A program made the translations under genes and the position numbers. Of a stretch of 64,000 bases of DNA, positions 33,064 through 42,900 are shown piece by piece; within the stretch, counting starts at the first letter, position 1; the number at the start of each line of letters is the position of its first letter. The stretch lies in NCBI GenBank assembly GCA_902806095.1, contig CADCVF010000042.1, positions 1 through 64,000 of the forward strand, written 5' to 3'. The notes below the pieces were generated by a model. The model was not told the origin of the DNA and ran no database searches. It was given only the letters and a program-made list of their open reading frames with translations. The stretch is from an uncultured Rubrobacteraceae bacterium (GTDB lineage Bacteria; Actinomycetota; Rubrobacteria; Rubrobacterales; Rubrobacteraceae).

Positions 33064-33708
33064 TCAGGGAGCGTCTACGAGACCGCGGCGGACGGCTATT
33101 CTCGCCGCCTCGGTACGGTTCTGGGCTTCGAGCTTGGCGAGGATGGAGCCGACGTGGAACTTGACCGTCCGTTCGGAGATAAAGAGTTGTTCTGCGATCT
33201 CGGAGTTTTTCAGGCCGCTTGCGACGAGATCGAGCACCTCGAGTTCCCTGGGTGTGAGGCGGCGGTTCGAAGGGACGTTTCCCTCAGGGTCTATACGCTC
33301 GAGCAGCCGGTCCGCGACGGCAGGTTCGAGGAGGGAGCCTCCGGCCTGGACGGTGCGGATGGCGCCGAAGATCTCCTTTCGGGACGCGCCCTTGAGCAGG
33401 TAGCCGCGGGCTCCAGCTCGCAGAGAGCCGAGAATCCTCTCGTCCGAATCGTAGGCCGTAAAGACGACGGTGCGTGCGCGCGAACCCGCGTCGCGGAGTC
33501 TTTCGAGGGCTTGGACGCCGTCGGTCCCTGGCATTTCCAGATCCAGCAGTATCACATCAGGGTCAAGACTCTCTGCGAGCCTGACTACCTCATCCCCGTC
33601 AGCTGCTTCGCCCACGACCTCGAAGTCAGGCTGGGTGGCTAGCACGGCGACGAGGCCCTCGCGCAGCATCGGGTGGTCGTCGGCGACGAGGAGCCTGACC
33701 TTATCCAC
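33064..33708 (-). CDS. NarL/LuxR-family response regulator
   Basis: The 214-residue regulator has a complete receiver: D10/D11 ([13 protein letters not shown]), phospho-acceptor D56 ([11 protein letters not shown]), and the [24 protein letters not shown] region with the conserved lysine. The HTH ([20 protein letters not shown], then [12 protein letters not shown]) is at the C-terminus. It overlaps the end of the histidine kinase gene by eight bases, so it is its cognate partner. It should bind DNA as a phosphorylated dimer. Confidence 0.95.
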   Translation of the reverse strand: MDKVRLLVADDHPMLREGLVAVLATQPDFEVVGEAADGDEVVRLAESLDPDVILLDLEMPGTDGVQALERLRDAGSRARTVVFTAYDSDERILGSLRAGARGYLLKGASRKEIFGAIRTVQAGGSLLEPAVADRLLERIDPEGNVPSNRRLTPRELEVLDLVASGLKNSEIAEQLFISERTVKFHVGSILAKLEAQNRTEAARIAVRRGLVDAP

Positions 33709-34894
33709 CCTGGAGTCCTTCGAGCGGCACGGTGACCTCGATTCGGGTTCCCTCGCCTGGGCTACTCTCTATCGACAGGGAGCCGCCCAGCATCTCCACC
33801 CTCTCCCTCATGCCGACGATGCCGTGCCGATCATCCGGGGTACAGGTGGGGTCGAAACCGTGGCCGTCGTCTTTGACGAGGAGTTGCACCGCTCCTGGTG
33901 TGGCCACGAGCCTGACCGTCACACGGCCCGCGGCCGCGTGGCCGGCGATGTTGGTGAGAGCCTCCTGGCAGACGCGGTAGAGGGCGACCTCGACCCGCGG
34001 CGGGAGCGGGCGGCTGCCGTTCACGGTCCCGAACCTCGTGGCCACGCCCGTCTCCACTTCCCAGCGGTCGACGAGAGTCTTCAGCGCTTCTGGCAGCGAG
34101 CGGCCTTCGAGTGGAGCGGCACGGAGGTCGAGGACCGAGCGACGCGCCTCATCGAGGTTGGCCCTGGTAAGCGAGAGGGCGCGGCGCAGCGGTTCGCGGG
34201 CGCGCTCGGCGCCTGACTCCTCGTCGAGTAAGGCTTCGGCCGACTCGAGTTGGAGCCCCGTGGCGGTAAGCCCCTGGGCGAGGGTATCGTGGATCTCACG
34301 GGCCAGGCGGTTGCGCTCCTCGACGGCGCCGAGCCTGGTGCTACGGTCGAAGAGGCTGGCCCGCTCGACGGCGATGGCCAGCAGGTCGCCTATGGTGGAG
34401 AGAAGCTGCAGGTCTTCGGGTAAGAGACCTCGCCATTGGGGGCTCGCGACGTTCATGACGCCGAGCTTCTTCTGCCCGGCGTAGAGGGGGATACTTGCGT
34501 GGTAGCGCAGGCCCCCCGTGCCGTCGACCAGGCCTTTGAGACGGGTGCAAGTCAGGACGTTTACGTTGGCAGCGCCCTCCAGGTCACCCTTCTTGTAGGT
34601 GTCGAGGCAATAACAGTAGCCCGAGCCATCCATGCGGCGCGGGTCATCAGCGAGGGCCGGAGGGAGGTTGCGGGCCGCGGCGAGGTAGGGCTCCGGGGAA
34701 GAATCGTCCACGAGCCAGATCCAGGCCGTACGCAAGCCCAGTAGCTCGGCTACCTGCGACAAAGTGAATCCGAGCGCCTCACCCAGCTCGACAGAGCGGT
34801 TGAGCTCGCGCGCTATCTCGTTGAGCACCGAGAGCTCGTGGTTGAGCCGCTGCAGGTCTCTGGTCTCTTGCGCCTCAGAAGCATCTGCCATCAC
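33701..34894 (-). CDS. GAF-domain sensor histidine kinase (HisKA_3 type)
   Basis: The 397-residue kinase has a GAF domain at about 25-178, a HisKA_3 dimerisation helix with phospho-acceptor H202 ([14 protein letters not shown]), and a HATPase_c domain ending [13 protein letters not shown]-like ([20 protein letters not shown]). There are no membrane segments, so it senses in the cytoplasm. The GAF domain contains C94, C96 and C116 (GYCYCLDTY and VLTCTRLKG), a possible metal or Fe-S site. It starts at GTG 34894 with GAGGAGG before it. The response regulator gene follows with an 8-base overlap. Confidence 0.93.
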   Translation of the reverse strand: MMADASEAQETRDLQRLNHELSVLNEIARELNRSVELGEALGFTLSQVAELLGLRTAWIWLVDDSSPEPYLAAARNLPPALADDPRRMDGSGYCYCLDTYKKGDLEGAANVNVLTCTRLKGLVDGTGGLRYHASIPLYAGQKKLGVMNVASPQWRGLLPEDLQLLSTIGDLLAIAVERASLFDRSTRLGAVEERNRLAREIHDTLAQGLTATGLQLESAEALLDEESGAERAREPLRRALSLTRANLDEARRSVLDLRAAPLEGRSLPEALKTLVDRWEVETGVATRFGTVNGSRPLPPRVEVALYRVCQEALTNIAGHAAAGRVTVRLVATPGAVQLLVKDDGHGFDPTCTPDDRHGIVGMRERVEMLGGSLSIESSPGEGTRIEVTVPLEGLQGG

Positions 34895-35055
34895 GCCGCA
34901 CCTCCTCTTGCGGGAGTTTAGCAGCGGGATACGACAACAGGGCTTGAAACTAGCCGTTCGGGTGATGTGCTGCCCCCACGACGAATGTAGAGTGGGACGA
35001 ACGTTTCTAGCGGGAGGTCTTGGATGTTAGCCAGGAGCATCAGGGTCGGCAGAGC

Positions 35056-36300
35056 ATGGCTGGTTTTCGATGGCTGAATTGGAGGGGTGGTGTGAGAGAC
35101 CTCAGTGAGCCCGAAGGCCTGAGGGCCCGGCTGTTACGCCCACAGGTATTGCGCGATCCTTCCGAAGATAACCGTACCTCGACCTGGCTCGAGTTGTTCT
35201 TCGACCTCTGCTTCGTCGTTGCTGTCGCGGCGCTCGCCAAGGGACTGCACGACGACCCGACGTTCGGCGGCGCGTTGCGCTTCGCCGCCTTTTTCATACC
35301 CGTGTGGTGGGCGTGGATGGGCTTCACCTGGTACGCGACCGCCTTCGACAACGACGACGTTGTCTACCGGACGGCGTTGCTAGGGGCGATGCTCTGCATA
35401 CTCTGGCTGGCCGCGTCTATCTACGGCCTCTACGAAGGAGAGACCGCCAGCTTCGTGCTTGCCTATGTGGCGATGAAGCTGCTGCTCGTGGGGCTCTACG
35501 CCAGGGCGTGGCGCGACGCGACGAACGTCCGTCACTTCGCAGGCCTGTACGCGATCGGGAACGCGGTCGGGGCGACGATCTGGCTGTCTTCGTTGCTAGT
35601 GCCCGTCCCTGGAAGGTATGGTATCTGGGCGCTGGCGCTACTCGTGGAGATCCTTACGCCGATGATGGCGGTGAGCGTAGCCTATCGGGGGACGTCCTAC
35701 GCGCCAAGGGTCTTCCATCCCGAACACATCCCCGAGCGCTACGGTCTGTTCACCCTGATCGTGCTCGGCGAGTCGGTCCTCGCTGTGGCCGCGGGGACGG
35801 CAGGGACAGGATGGTATCCCGCTGCCGTGGCGACGGGGATATTCGGGTTCGTGATCGCCGCCTGCATCTGGTGGCTCTACTTCGACTACGTCGGGTCTTC
35901 GGGACTCCAGATCAGCCCGCGCGCCTCTTTCTACTGGGGTTACGGGCACCTCCCGATCTACGCCGGCATCGCCGCCTCTGGCGTTGGCATCCTGCTCGCC
36001 ATCGAGGGTGCCGCCGAAACGACGGCGCATGGAGACCTCGGCGGCCTGGCGATCCTGGGCGGCGGCCTGGCGATCTATCTGCTGGCCGTAAGCTTTATCC
36101 ACTGGGTGAACCGGGGTTCGCTGGACGACCGCGCTCTCTTCGCCAGGCTCGCAACCGCCGCGTTCCTGATTCTCCTCGTACCACTCGGCTTTTTCATTTC
36201 CCCGCTCGTCTTCGCCGCCCTCACCGCCCTCGCCCTGCTCGCCCTGACGACCTACGAGACGATCAGCACGGACGTGCCAGGGGATCCTCCAGCAGGATAG
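35056..36300 (+). CDS. Low temperature requirement protein A (LtrA) family membrane protein
   Basis: The protein of ~414 residues begins with a short cytoplasmic stretch, then TSTWLELFFDLCFVVAVAAL, the signature start of LtrA. About 10-12 hydrophobic segments follow, including WVAWMGFTWY-like VWWAWMGFTWYATAFDNDD, HIPERYGLFTLIVLGESVLA and WWLYFDYVG. LtrA proteins are polytopic membrane proteins of uncertain biochemical role, linked to cold growth in Listeria. The start is uncertain: ATG 35056 is used here; TTG 35020 has GGGAGG but too close. It is monocistronic. Confidence 0.9.
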   Translation: MAGFRWLNWRGGVRDLSEPEGLRARLLRPQVLRDPSEDNRTSTWLELFFDLCFVVAVAALAKGLHDDPTFGGALRFAAFFIPVWWAWMGFTWYATAFDNDDVVYRTALLGAMLCILWLAASIYGLYEGETASFVLAYVAMKLLLVGLYARAWRDATNVRHFAGLYAIGNAVGATIWLSSLLVPVPGRYGIWALALLVEILTPMMAVSVAYRGTSYAPRVFHPEHIPERYGLFTLIVLGESVLAVAAGTAGTGWYPAAVATGIFGFVIAACIWWLYFDYVGSSGLQISPRASFYWGYGHLPIYAGIAASGVGILLAIEGAAETTAHGDLGGLAILGGGLAIYLLAVSFIHWVNRGSLDDRALFARLATAAFLILLVPLGFFISPLVFAALTALALLALTTYETISTDVPGDPPAG

Positions 36301-36335
36301 GGCAGTAGAGACCTGCCAGGCACTGCGTGGCGGTT

Positions 36336-37007
36336 CTACTCAGGCTTGTGCCTGACCCACCAAAGCCTGAGAAGGTAGGCGAGTAGCGCAAGCGCCACGA
36401 GGGCGATGACGCCGTAGCCGAGGGACCTCACGATGGCGAGCAACTCCTCCCAATACTGGCCGAAGATGTAGCCGACCAGCGAGTAGGCCACGGCCCACAC
36501 GACGCCTGCTGCCAGGTTATAGGGGAGGAACCTATGGTATTTCATCCTGGTTACCCCGGCGAAGAGTGGGGTCATACTGCGCAGGCCAGGCCCGAAGCGT
36601 CCGACGAAGACGGTCTTCCCACCGTGCGCGTCGAAGTAGCGTTCTACCCTGTCGAGACTCTTCTCGCTGACCAGGAAGTGGAGGAAACGCATCTTCAGGA
36701 TGCGGTAGATCATTGGCCTGCCGCCGATGCGTCCGATCCAATACACGGAGTTGTCGGAGATAAAGGCCCCAGCGAAGCCGCTTAGCATCACCAGCGGGAG
36801 CGCGAGTTGTCCGCCGTTGGCGAACAACCCGCCTGCCAGTAGGACGATATCTCCCGAAGCAGGCAGACCGAAGTTATCCAGTGCCGCCCCGAATAGAATG
36901 ACGAGGTAGCCGTGGGCTATGAGCAGGTCCGTTACGAAACCCAGTACAGCACTGGGAGAACTCGGGATGGATCCGATGAAGTCCAGAAGGCTTTCCATGC
37001 GCCGCAC
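36336..37007 (-). CDS. DedA family membrane protein
   Basis: The 223-residue DedA/VTT-domain protein has FGAALDNFGLPASGDIVLLA, GRFGPGLRSMTPLFAGVTRM and four to five hydrophobic segments. DedA proteins are membrane transporters, several of which move lipid carriers such as undecaprenyl phosphate. The family motif F.RF.P..R......G is intact. The gene starts eight bases from a 44-bp perfect palindrome (37015-37058) that probably affects its expression or separates it from the cobalamin operon. Confidence 0.9.
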   Translation of the reverse strand: MRRMESLLDFIGSIPSSPSAVLGFVTDLLIAHGYLVILFGAALDNFGLPASGDIVLLAGGLFANGGQLALPLVMLSGFAGAFISDNSVYWIGRIGGRPMIYRILKMRFLHFLVSEKSLDRVERYFDAHGGKTVFVGRFGPGLRSMTPLFAGVTRMKYHRFLPYNLAAGVVWAVAYSLVGYIFGQYWEELLAIVRSLGYGVIALVALALLAYLLRLWWVRHKPE

Positions 37008-37014
37008 GGGTTAT

Positions 37015-37058
37015 ACCATGCTGGATAGGAAAGGGTACCCTTTCCTATCCAGCATGGT
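37015..37058. repeat. 44-bp perfect palindrome
   Basis: The left arm ACCATGCTGGATAGGAAAGG and the right arm CCTTTCCTATCCAGCATGGT are exact complements around a GTAC centre (GGGTACCC). There is no loop. It lies between the divergent dedA and cobalamin operon, beside GCTGAAATGCTGAC repeats. Confidence 0.9.
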
Positions 37059-37182
37059 CAGCATTTCAGCACGCTCAGGCTTTGCCTCCGCTAGTCAGCA
37101 TTTCAGCCGGGTCTTGCATAAGCTGAAATGCTGACTAGCGCCCGACAGGGCGCGTGCTGACTTGCTGAAATGCTGATGTGTT
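37055..37182. repeat. GCTGAAATGCTGAC repeat cluster upstream of the cobalamin riboswitch
   Basis: Facing copies read GGTCAGCATTTCAGCACGCT and AAGCTGAAATGCTGACTAGC, with GCCC-GACA-GGGC as hairpin and GTGCTGACTTGCTGAAATGC after it. The layout matches the copy at 8967-9028. Confidence 0.75.
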
Positions 37183-37204
37183 GACGCGCGTTGGCAGCCC
37201 AGCT

Positions 37205-37375
37205 ATGCTGCTCCAGACAAGCAGGGGGTGAAAGGGCCCAGGAAGCCGGTGCGAGTCCGGCACGGTCCCGCCACTGTAACCGGGGAGCGAACCCGAAGAG
37301 GCCACCGCCGCCGCGGGAAGGTAGGGTTAGCAGAGAGCCGGGAGTCAGGAGACTGGCCTTTCGCCCGTGAGCCCA
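37205..37375 (+). promoter_or_regulatory. Cobalamin (AdoCbl) riboswitch
   Basis: The conserved core GGAAGCCGGTGCGAGTCCGG, CACGGTCCCGCCACTGTAAC and CGGGGAGCGAACCC is present, followed by GCCGGGAGTCAGGAGACTGG, the B12-box region. It ends ~35 bases before cbtB, whose leader contains CGGGG/CCCCG and AAGGAGG. High adenosylcobalamin should reduce expression of the whole downstream operon; this is inferred from the family. Confidence 0.95.
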
Positions 37376-37408
37376 AACCGGGGCGAGGACCCCGAGAAGG
37401 AGGCATCG

Positions 37409-37618
37409 ATGGAGAAGACCCTCGGGCGGAGACATCCTTCGACCCTGCCGCTGTGGAGCTTGCTCGTCCTCGCTCTGTTGCTCCTTGCGCTGTTAGTGCT
37501 CCTATCGGCAAGCGGGGCCCTGCTCGCACCGCTCCTGGGGCAGGCTGCCGGCCCCTTCGATTACCTGCACGAGTTCGCCCACGACGGGCGGCACCTGCTC
37601 GGCGTTCCCTGCCACTAG
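37409..37618 (+). CDS. cbtB: Cobalt transporter subunit CbtB
   Basis: The 69-residue protein has one membrane helix (WSLLVLALLLLALLVLLSAS) and the His-rich C-terminus HEFAHDGRHLLGVPCH typical of CbtB. CbtA and CbtB are predicted B12-regulated cobalt importers. ATG 37409 follows AAGGAGG. It is the first gene after the cobalamin riboswitch, and cbtA begins eight bases later. Confidence 0.93.
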   Translation: MEKTLGRRHPSTLPLWSLLVLALLLLALLVLLSASGALLAPLLGQAAGPFDYLHEFAHDGRHLLGVPCH

Positions 37619-37626
37619 AGTATCCC

Positions 37627-38349
37627 GTGGTCTCGGCATACCTGCGCCGCGGCATGGCCGCCGGGCTGCTCGCCGGGCTGCTCGCCGGCCTCTTCGCCTT
37701 CTTCGTCGGAGAGCCCATCCTCGACCGGACGATAGCGCTGGAGGAATCGGCCCATGTGCATGCTCCTGGGGGCGGAGGAGGGGACGAAGAGATCTTCTCC
37801 CGCCCGACCCAGAAGGTCGGCCTGTTTTTCGCCACGGGGCTCTTCGGGGTGACGGTGGGTGGGGTATTCGGTATCGTCTACGCGTACTTCCGCGAACGCC
37901 TGGCCGCTGGCAGCGATCTCAAACGCAGCATCTCCCTGGCCGGCGCGATCTTTGCGGGGGCGTTCCTGGTTCCCTTCCTGAAGTATCCGGCCAACCCGCC
38001 GTCCATCGGTGACCCTTCGACCATAAGGGAGCGCACCGCGGCCTACTTCACACTCGTCGCCCTCTCGCTTCTGGCCATACTCATCGCCTGGCTCGCCGCC
38101 AGGACGCTGGAGGCCCGCGGTGTCGGCGCCTCGCGCCGACGTTTGACGGTCGGCGCTGGTCTGGTCGTCGTCGTTGGCGTGCTGTTCTTACTCTTGCCTG
38201 CTGCGCCATCAGCTGATGGGTTCCCGTCAGGGACGCTCTGGGCTTTCAGGCTCTCATCGTTCGGTACCCAGCTGGTCTTCTGGGCTGGTCTAGGACTACT
38301 CTTCGGGGTGCTGTGCGAGCGTGCAAGGAAGAAGGGCGTGACGGCTTGA
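37627..38349 (+). CDS. cbtA: Cobalt transporter CbtA
   Basis: The 240-residue membrane protein starts at GTG 37627 (MVSAYLRRGMAAGLLAGLLA) and has about six hydrophobic helices. Conserved family parts include GEPILDRTIALEE with HVHA, and KVGLFFATGLFGVTVGGVFG. The FLKYPANPPSIGD loop is typical of CbtA. It works with CbtB in cobalt uptake. Its stop overlaps the TTG start of cobQ. Earlier in-frame codons exist but would overlap the riboswitch and cbtB. Confidence 0.92.
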   Translation: MVSAYLRRGMAAGLLAGLLAGLFAFFVGEPILDRTIALEESAHVHAPGGGGGDEEIFSRPTQKVGLFFATGLFGVTVGGVFGIVYAYFRERLAAGSDLKRSISLAGAIFAGAFLVPFLKYPANPPSIGDPSTIRERTAAYFTLVALSLLAILIAWLAARTLEARGVGASRRRLTVGAGLVVVVGVLFLLLPAAPSADGFPSGTLWAFRLSSFGTQLVFWAGLGLLFGVLCERARKKGVTA

Positions 38350-39980
38350 GCGGTGCCCTCCTCGTCGCAGGGACCCACTCCGACGCGGGGAAGAGCGTCG
38401 TCGTGGCCGGTATCTGCCGCTGGCTCGTGCGCGAGGGTGTGAGCGTCGCGCCGTTCAAGGCCCAGAACATGGCTCTCAACTCTTTCGTTACGCTGCAAGG
38501 GGCTGAGATCGGACGTGCACAGGCGGCCCAGGCCGCAGCCGCGATGGTCGAGCCCGAGGTGGCAATGAACCCGATCCTGCTCAAGCCATCGGCCGAACGG
38601 ACCACGCAGGTCGTCGTGCGCGGCAAACCCTGGGCGAAGGCGAGCGCCCTTGGCTACGGAAAGATGAAGCAGACGCTGATGCCCGTCGTACTCGAGTCCC
38701 TCGAAGATTTGCGAAGCCGGTTCGATGTCGTCGTCTGCGAAGGGGCGGGGAGTCCGGCGGAGATCAACCTGCGCGAGAACGATCTCGCCAACATGGGCCT
38801 GGCGCGCGCCGCTGACCTGCCGGTCCTCCTCGTCGGGGACATCGACCGCGGCGGCCTCTTCGCAAGCCTCTACGGTACTCTCGCGCTCCTCTCGCCGGAT
38901 GATCAGTCACTCCTCGCCGGCTTCCTCGTCAACAAATTCAGGGGGGACCCCGCGGTCCTGGCCCCTGGCCTGGAACAGATGACTTCTTTGACTGGCCGCC
39001 CGTTCTTCGGGACGCTGCCCTGGATCCCCGGTCTCGGCCTCGACGGGGAAGACTCCCTGGCCCTCGATGCTCCGCGCCCCATCAAGCCTCCGCTAGGCCG
39101 CGACGTGCTAAGGATCGCCGTCGTCCGCCTCGGGCGGATCAGCAACTTCACGGACTTCGACGCCCTGGCCCACGAGCCAGGCGTCTCCGTGCACTTTACA
39201 GGGTCGGCGGAAGAGGTACTGGATGCGGACCTCGCCGTCCTCCCTGGAACGAAAGCGACGATTGAGGACCTGAAGCTACTCCGCACCCGCCGCATCGACA
39301 AGGCCTTTGCCGAAAGGGCGGAGCGTGGTCTGCCCACGCTCGGCATCTGCGGCGGCTACCAGATGCTCGGCGGGCGCATCGAGGATGGTGTGGAGAGCGC
39401 TGAGGCGGAAGCCGCCGGACTCGGGCTCTTGCCCGTCGAGACGTTCTTCGAGGAGGAGAAGGTCCTGGGGCGTCCTTCCGGACGGGCTTCTGGTTTCGAG
39501 GACGCGGAAGTATCGGGGTATGAGATCCACCACGGAAGAGTCAGACGAGACGGAGGCGACCCGCTCTTCGAGACCGGCGACGATACGGAAGGCTGCATGA
39601 CAGGGACTACGCTCGGCACCTCCTGGCACGGTATTCTGGAGTCAGACGGCTTCCGTCGCGCTCTGTTGTTATGGGTAGCCGGAGAACGCGGCCTCGACTG
39701 GAGCCCTGGCGAAGCTTCCTTTGCCGTAGCCCGCGAAGCGCAACTGGAGAAGCTCGGGGATCTGGTAGCGGATCACGTGGACCGTGAAGCGTTGCTGAGG
39801 GTGATCGAACAGGGTGCCCCCTGCGGCCTTCCCGTCGTCAGGCTACATGCTACAGGCATCAGGCCTCAGGAGGGGAATGGCGATGGCTCGCTGATCGGGG
39901 CAGCAGAGCCTGCGACCACACCCAAAAACCTGAAAGCTGAAACCTGTAACCTTACCCGAAACCTGAAGCCTGATGCCTGA
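38346..39980 (+). CDS. cobQ: Cobyric acid synthase (CobQ/CbiP)
   Basis: CobQ amidates carboxylates b, d, e and g of adenosylcobyrinate diamide using glutamine and ATP. The 544-residue protein has the P-loop GTHSDAGKS at 9-17, FKAQNMALNS, GDIDRGG, and a triad glutaminase domain with nucleophile C335 (LGICGGYQML) and GYEIHHGR. It starts at TTG 38346, overlapping the cbtA stop. The last ~45 residues (from about GIRPQEGNG) have no family counterpart. They seem to be encoded by repeat-like intergenic DNA containing ACCTGAAGCCTGATGCCTGA. Confidence 0.94.
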   Translation: MSGALLVAGTHSDAGKSVVVAGICRWLVREGVSVAPFKAQNMALNSFVTLQGAEIGRAQAAQAAAAMVEPEVAMNPILLKPSAERTTQVVVRGKPWAKASALGYGKMKQTLMPVVLESLEDLRSRFDVVVCEGAGSPAEINLRENDLANMGLARAADLPVLLVGDIDRGGLFASLYGTLALLSPDDQSLLAGFLVNKFRGDPAVLAPGLEQMTSLTGRPFFGTLPWIPGLGLDGEDSLALDAPRPIKPPLGRDVLRIAVVRLGRISNFTDFDALAHEPGVSVHFTGSAEEVLDADLAVLPGTKATIEDLKLLRTRRIDKAFAERAERGLPTLGICGGYQMLGGRIEDGVESAEAEAAGLGLLPVETFFEEEKVLGRPSGRASGFEDAEVSGYEIHHGRVRRDGGDPLFETGDDTEGCMTGTTLGTSWHGILESDGFRRALLLWVAGERGLDWSPGEASFAVAREAQLEKLGDLVADHVDREALLRVIEQGAPCGLPVVRLHATGIRPQEGNGDGSLIGAAEPATTPKNLKAETCNLTRNLKPDA

Positions 39981-42900
39981 TACCTCGAAATCGAAGCTGC
40001 TTTTCGTTACAACCGCCGACACCGAGATCCTGGCCGCCGCCAGGGCCTCGGAGCTCTTGCCCGAAGGTTTCCCGAAGCTCCTGTGCGCCAACCCTGCTGC
40101 GCTGGATGATCCTACGGCGTTCTTCGAGAGGGAGCTACCCGAGACCAGGGCTGTGCTGGTGCGCCTTCTCGGTGGACGGAGGGCATGGCCAGAGGGGCTC
40201 GAGGAGCTGCGGCGGCGTTGCGCTCGGCTGAGAGTTCCGCTGCTCGCGTTCGGCGGGGAGGCCGAGCCGGACGCGGAGCTTGCGGCGTTGTCGACCGTGC
40301 CATCGGGGACCGTGCTGGAGGCTTTCGAGTATCTGCGTCATGGCGGCGTCAGCAACACGGAGAACCTGCTACGTTTTGTGGCTGACACGGTACTCATGGA
40401 GGGCTTCGGCTTCGAGCCTGCCTCGGCGCTACCTGAGGTGGGCGTCTACCATCCGCGGTTGCAGGAGGGCTCTCTGGTCGAAGATCTGCTCGAGCGGCAA
40501 GATCCGGCGCGGCCCAAGGTCGGTGTGATCTTCTACCGCGCGCACTGGATGAGCGGGAACACAGCCTTCGTTGACGATCTCGTCGAGGCGCTGGACGAGG
40601 CCGGGGCGGATGCCCTGCCCGTCTACTGCTACTCGTTGCGCGCAGGTCCTGACGGAAGGGTGCCGGCCCTGGAGTTGCTGAAGGACAGAGTAGACTGCCT
40701 CGTCACCACCGTCCTCGCTGGTGGCGGGTCCAACGCGGCCGACGCCAGTACATCCGGCTCCCCAGAGGGATGGCTGGAGTGGGACGTCTCTGCTCTCGAA
40801 GAGCTCGGCGTACCAGTGATCCAGGGTATCTGCACGACCTCGACGCGCGAAGCCTGGCTCGCCTCGGATGCTGGTCTCTCCCCGCTGGATACAGCCTGGC
40901 AGGTGGCGATACCGGAGTTCGACGGGCGCATCATCGGGGTCCCCTTCTCATTCAAGGAACGCTTGGGCGTCGACTCGCCCGTCGGCGTCCCGCTCACCCT
41001 CTACAGAGCCGACCCCGAACGCACCGCCCGCCTCGCCGGGCTCGCCGCGCGCTTCGCCGGCCTCGGACGCTCCCCGAACCAGGAGAAGAAGGTCGCCGTC
41101 TTGCTCTCCAACTACCCGACCAAACACTCTCGGGTAGGGAACGCCGTGGGACTGGATACGCCGGCGAGCGCCATCAAGTTGCTCGACGCGCTGCGCCGGG
41201 CCGGCTACGCGGTCGAAGGCGCGCCCGAAGACGGGGATGATCTCATCCACTCCCTTATCGCCGCCGGGGGCCATGATCTGGAGTTCCTGACCGCGGACCA
41301 GCTCGGGGACGCCGCAGGGCGTCTGGATTCGAAACGCTACGCAGAATGGTACGGCCTGTTGCCCGAGGACCTGCGAAGCGGGGTCGAGGAGCACTGGGGA
41401 CCACCGCCGGGTGATCTGTACGTGGACGATGGAGACTTTGTGGTGGCTGGACTCTCGTTCGGGAACGTCTTCGTCGGCATCCAGCCTCCGCGGGGATTCG
41501 GGGAGAACCCGATCGCGATCTACCACGACCCAGACCTCTCGCCAACGCACCACTACCTCGCCGCCTACTGGTGGATGATCGAGGAGTTCGGTGCCGACGC
41601 GATAGTCCACCTCGGCAAGCACGGTACGCTGGAGTGGCTGCCCGGCAAATCTCTGGGCCTCTCGCCTTCGTGCGCCCCCGATGCCGCATTGCGCGACGTG
41701 CCTCTCTTCTATCCTTTTGTCGTCAACGACCCTGGCGAGGGGACGCAGGCCAAAAGGAGGGCGCACGCGACCGTGGTAGACCACCTGATCCCACCGATGA
41801 CCCGCGCCGAGACTTACGACGATCTGGCGAAGCTCGAGCAACTCCTCGACGAGTACTACCAGGTAGAGACGCTCGACCCTTCGAAACTCCCCGCGATAAG
41901 GGTCAGGATCTGGGAGACCCTGCGCGAGGCTGAGCTCCACCGCGACCTCGGTGTCGAGGAGCAGCCCGAGGAGTTCTCGGACTTCCTCATCCACGTCGAC
42001 GGATACCTCTGCGAGATAAAGGACCTCCCTATCCGCGGAGGCCTCCACATCCTCGGCGAGACGCCCGAAGGCGAGCCCCTGCGCCACCTCCTCGCCTCGA
42101 TCCTGCGCCTCGGCGCCGGTGAGATACCTGGATTGCGCCGCGCCGCCGGCGCCGCCTTCGGCCTCGACGAGAATCTCCTTGCGGAGCACGGCGGTACGAA
42201 GGTCGAGCCCCCGCCAGGGCTCGCCGATCGCTTGCCCGGAACAGTGGTGACGGCCTCGGATCTCCTCGACAGGCTGGAGGAGGCGCAGCAGGCACTGCTT
42301 CTCGCACTGGAAGAGCGTGGCTGGGACGCGGACTCTGCAGCCGCGGTGTGCGAGGAGACCCTAGGTGTCACCGACGCCGGCGTGGAGCGGTCATTGCGTT
42401 TTGCGGCCGATGAGGTCCTTCCTCGCCTGATGCGTACGCCGGAGGAGATGGGGAACCTCCTCTCCGGCCTCGGTGGCGGATACGTGCCCGCGGGGCCGTC
42501 GGGCTCTCCTACGCGGGGACTGGTGAACGTGCTCCCGACGGGGCGTAACTTCTACTCAGTAGACCCGAAAGCGCTGCCTAGTGCCCTCTCTTGGGAGGTC
42601 GGACAGGGGCTCGCAGACGACCTGCTGCGGCGCTATCTGGAAGAAGAGGGCCGCCATCCGGAGACGGTCGGCATCGTAGTGTGGGGGACGGCGGCCATGA
42701 GGACCCAGGGCGACGACATCTCGGAGATCCTTGCGCTGCTCGGCGTGCGGCCCGTGTGGAACGAGGAGTCGCGGAGGGTCGTCGGGCTCGAGGTGATCCC
42801 GCTCCAGGAGCTCGGACGGCCAAGGATCGACGTTACCGTTAGGATCAGTGGCTTCTTCAGGGACGCTTTTCCGAACCTGATCTCCCTCCTCGACAAAGCT

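Noticed and set aside
41255-41689. Long minus-strand frames inside cobN and other cobalamin genes
   Set aside because: High GC makes antisense frames open; they are Arg/Ser/Pro-rich, lack family motifs and lie opposite strongly conserved genes.
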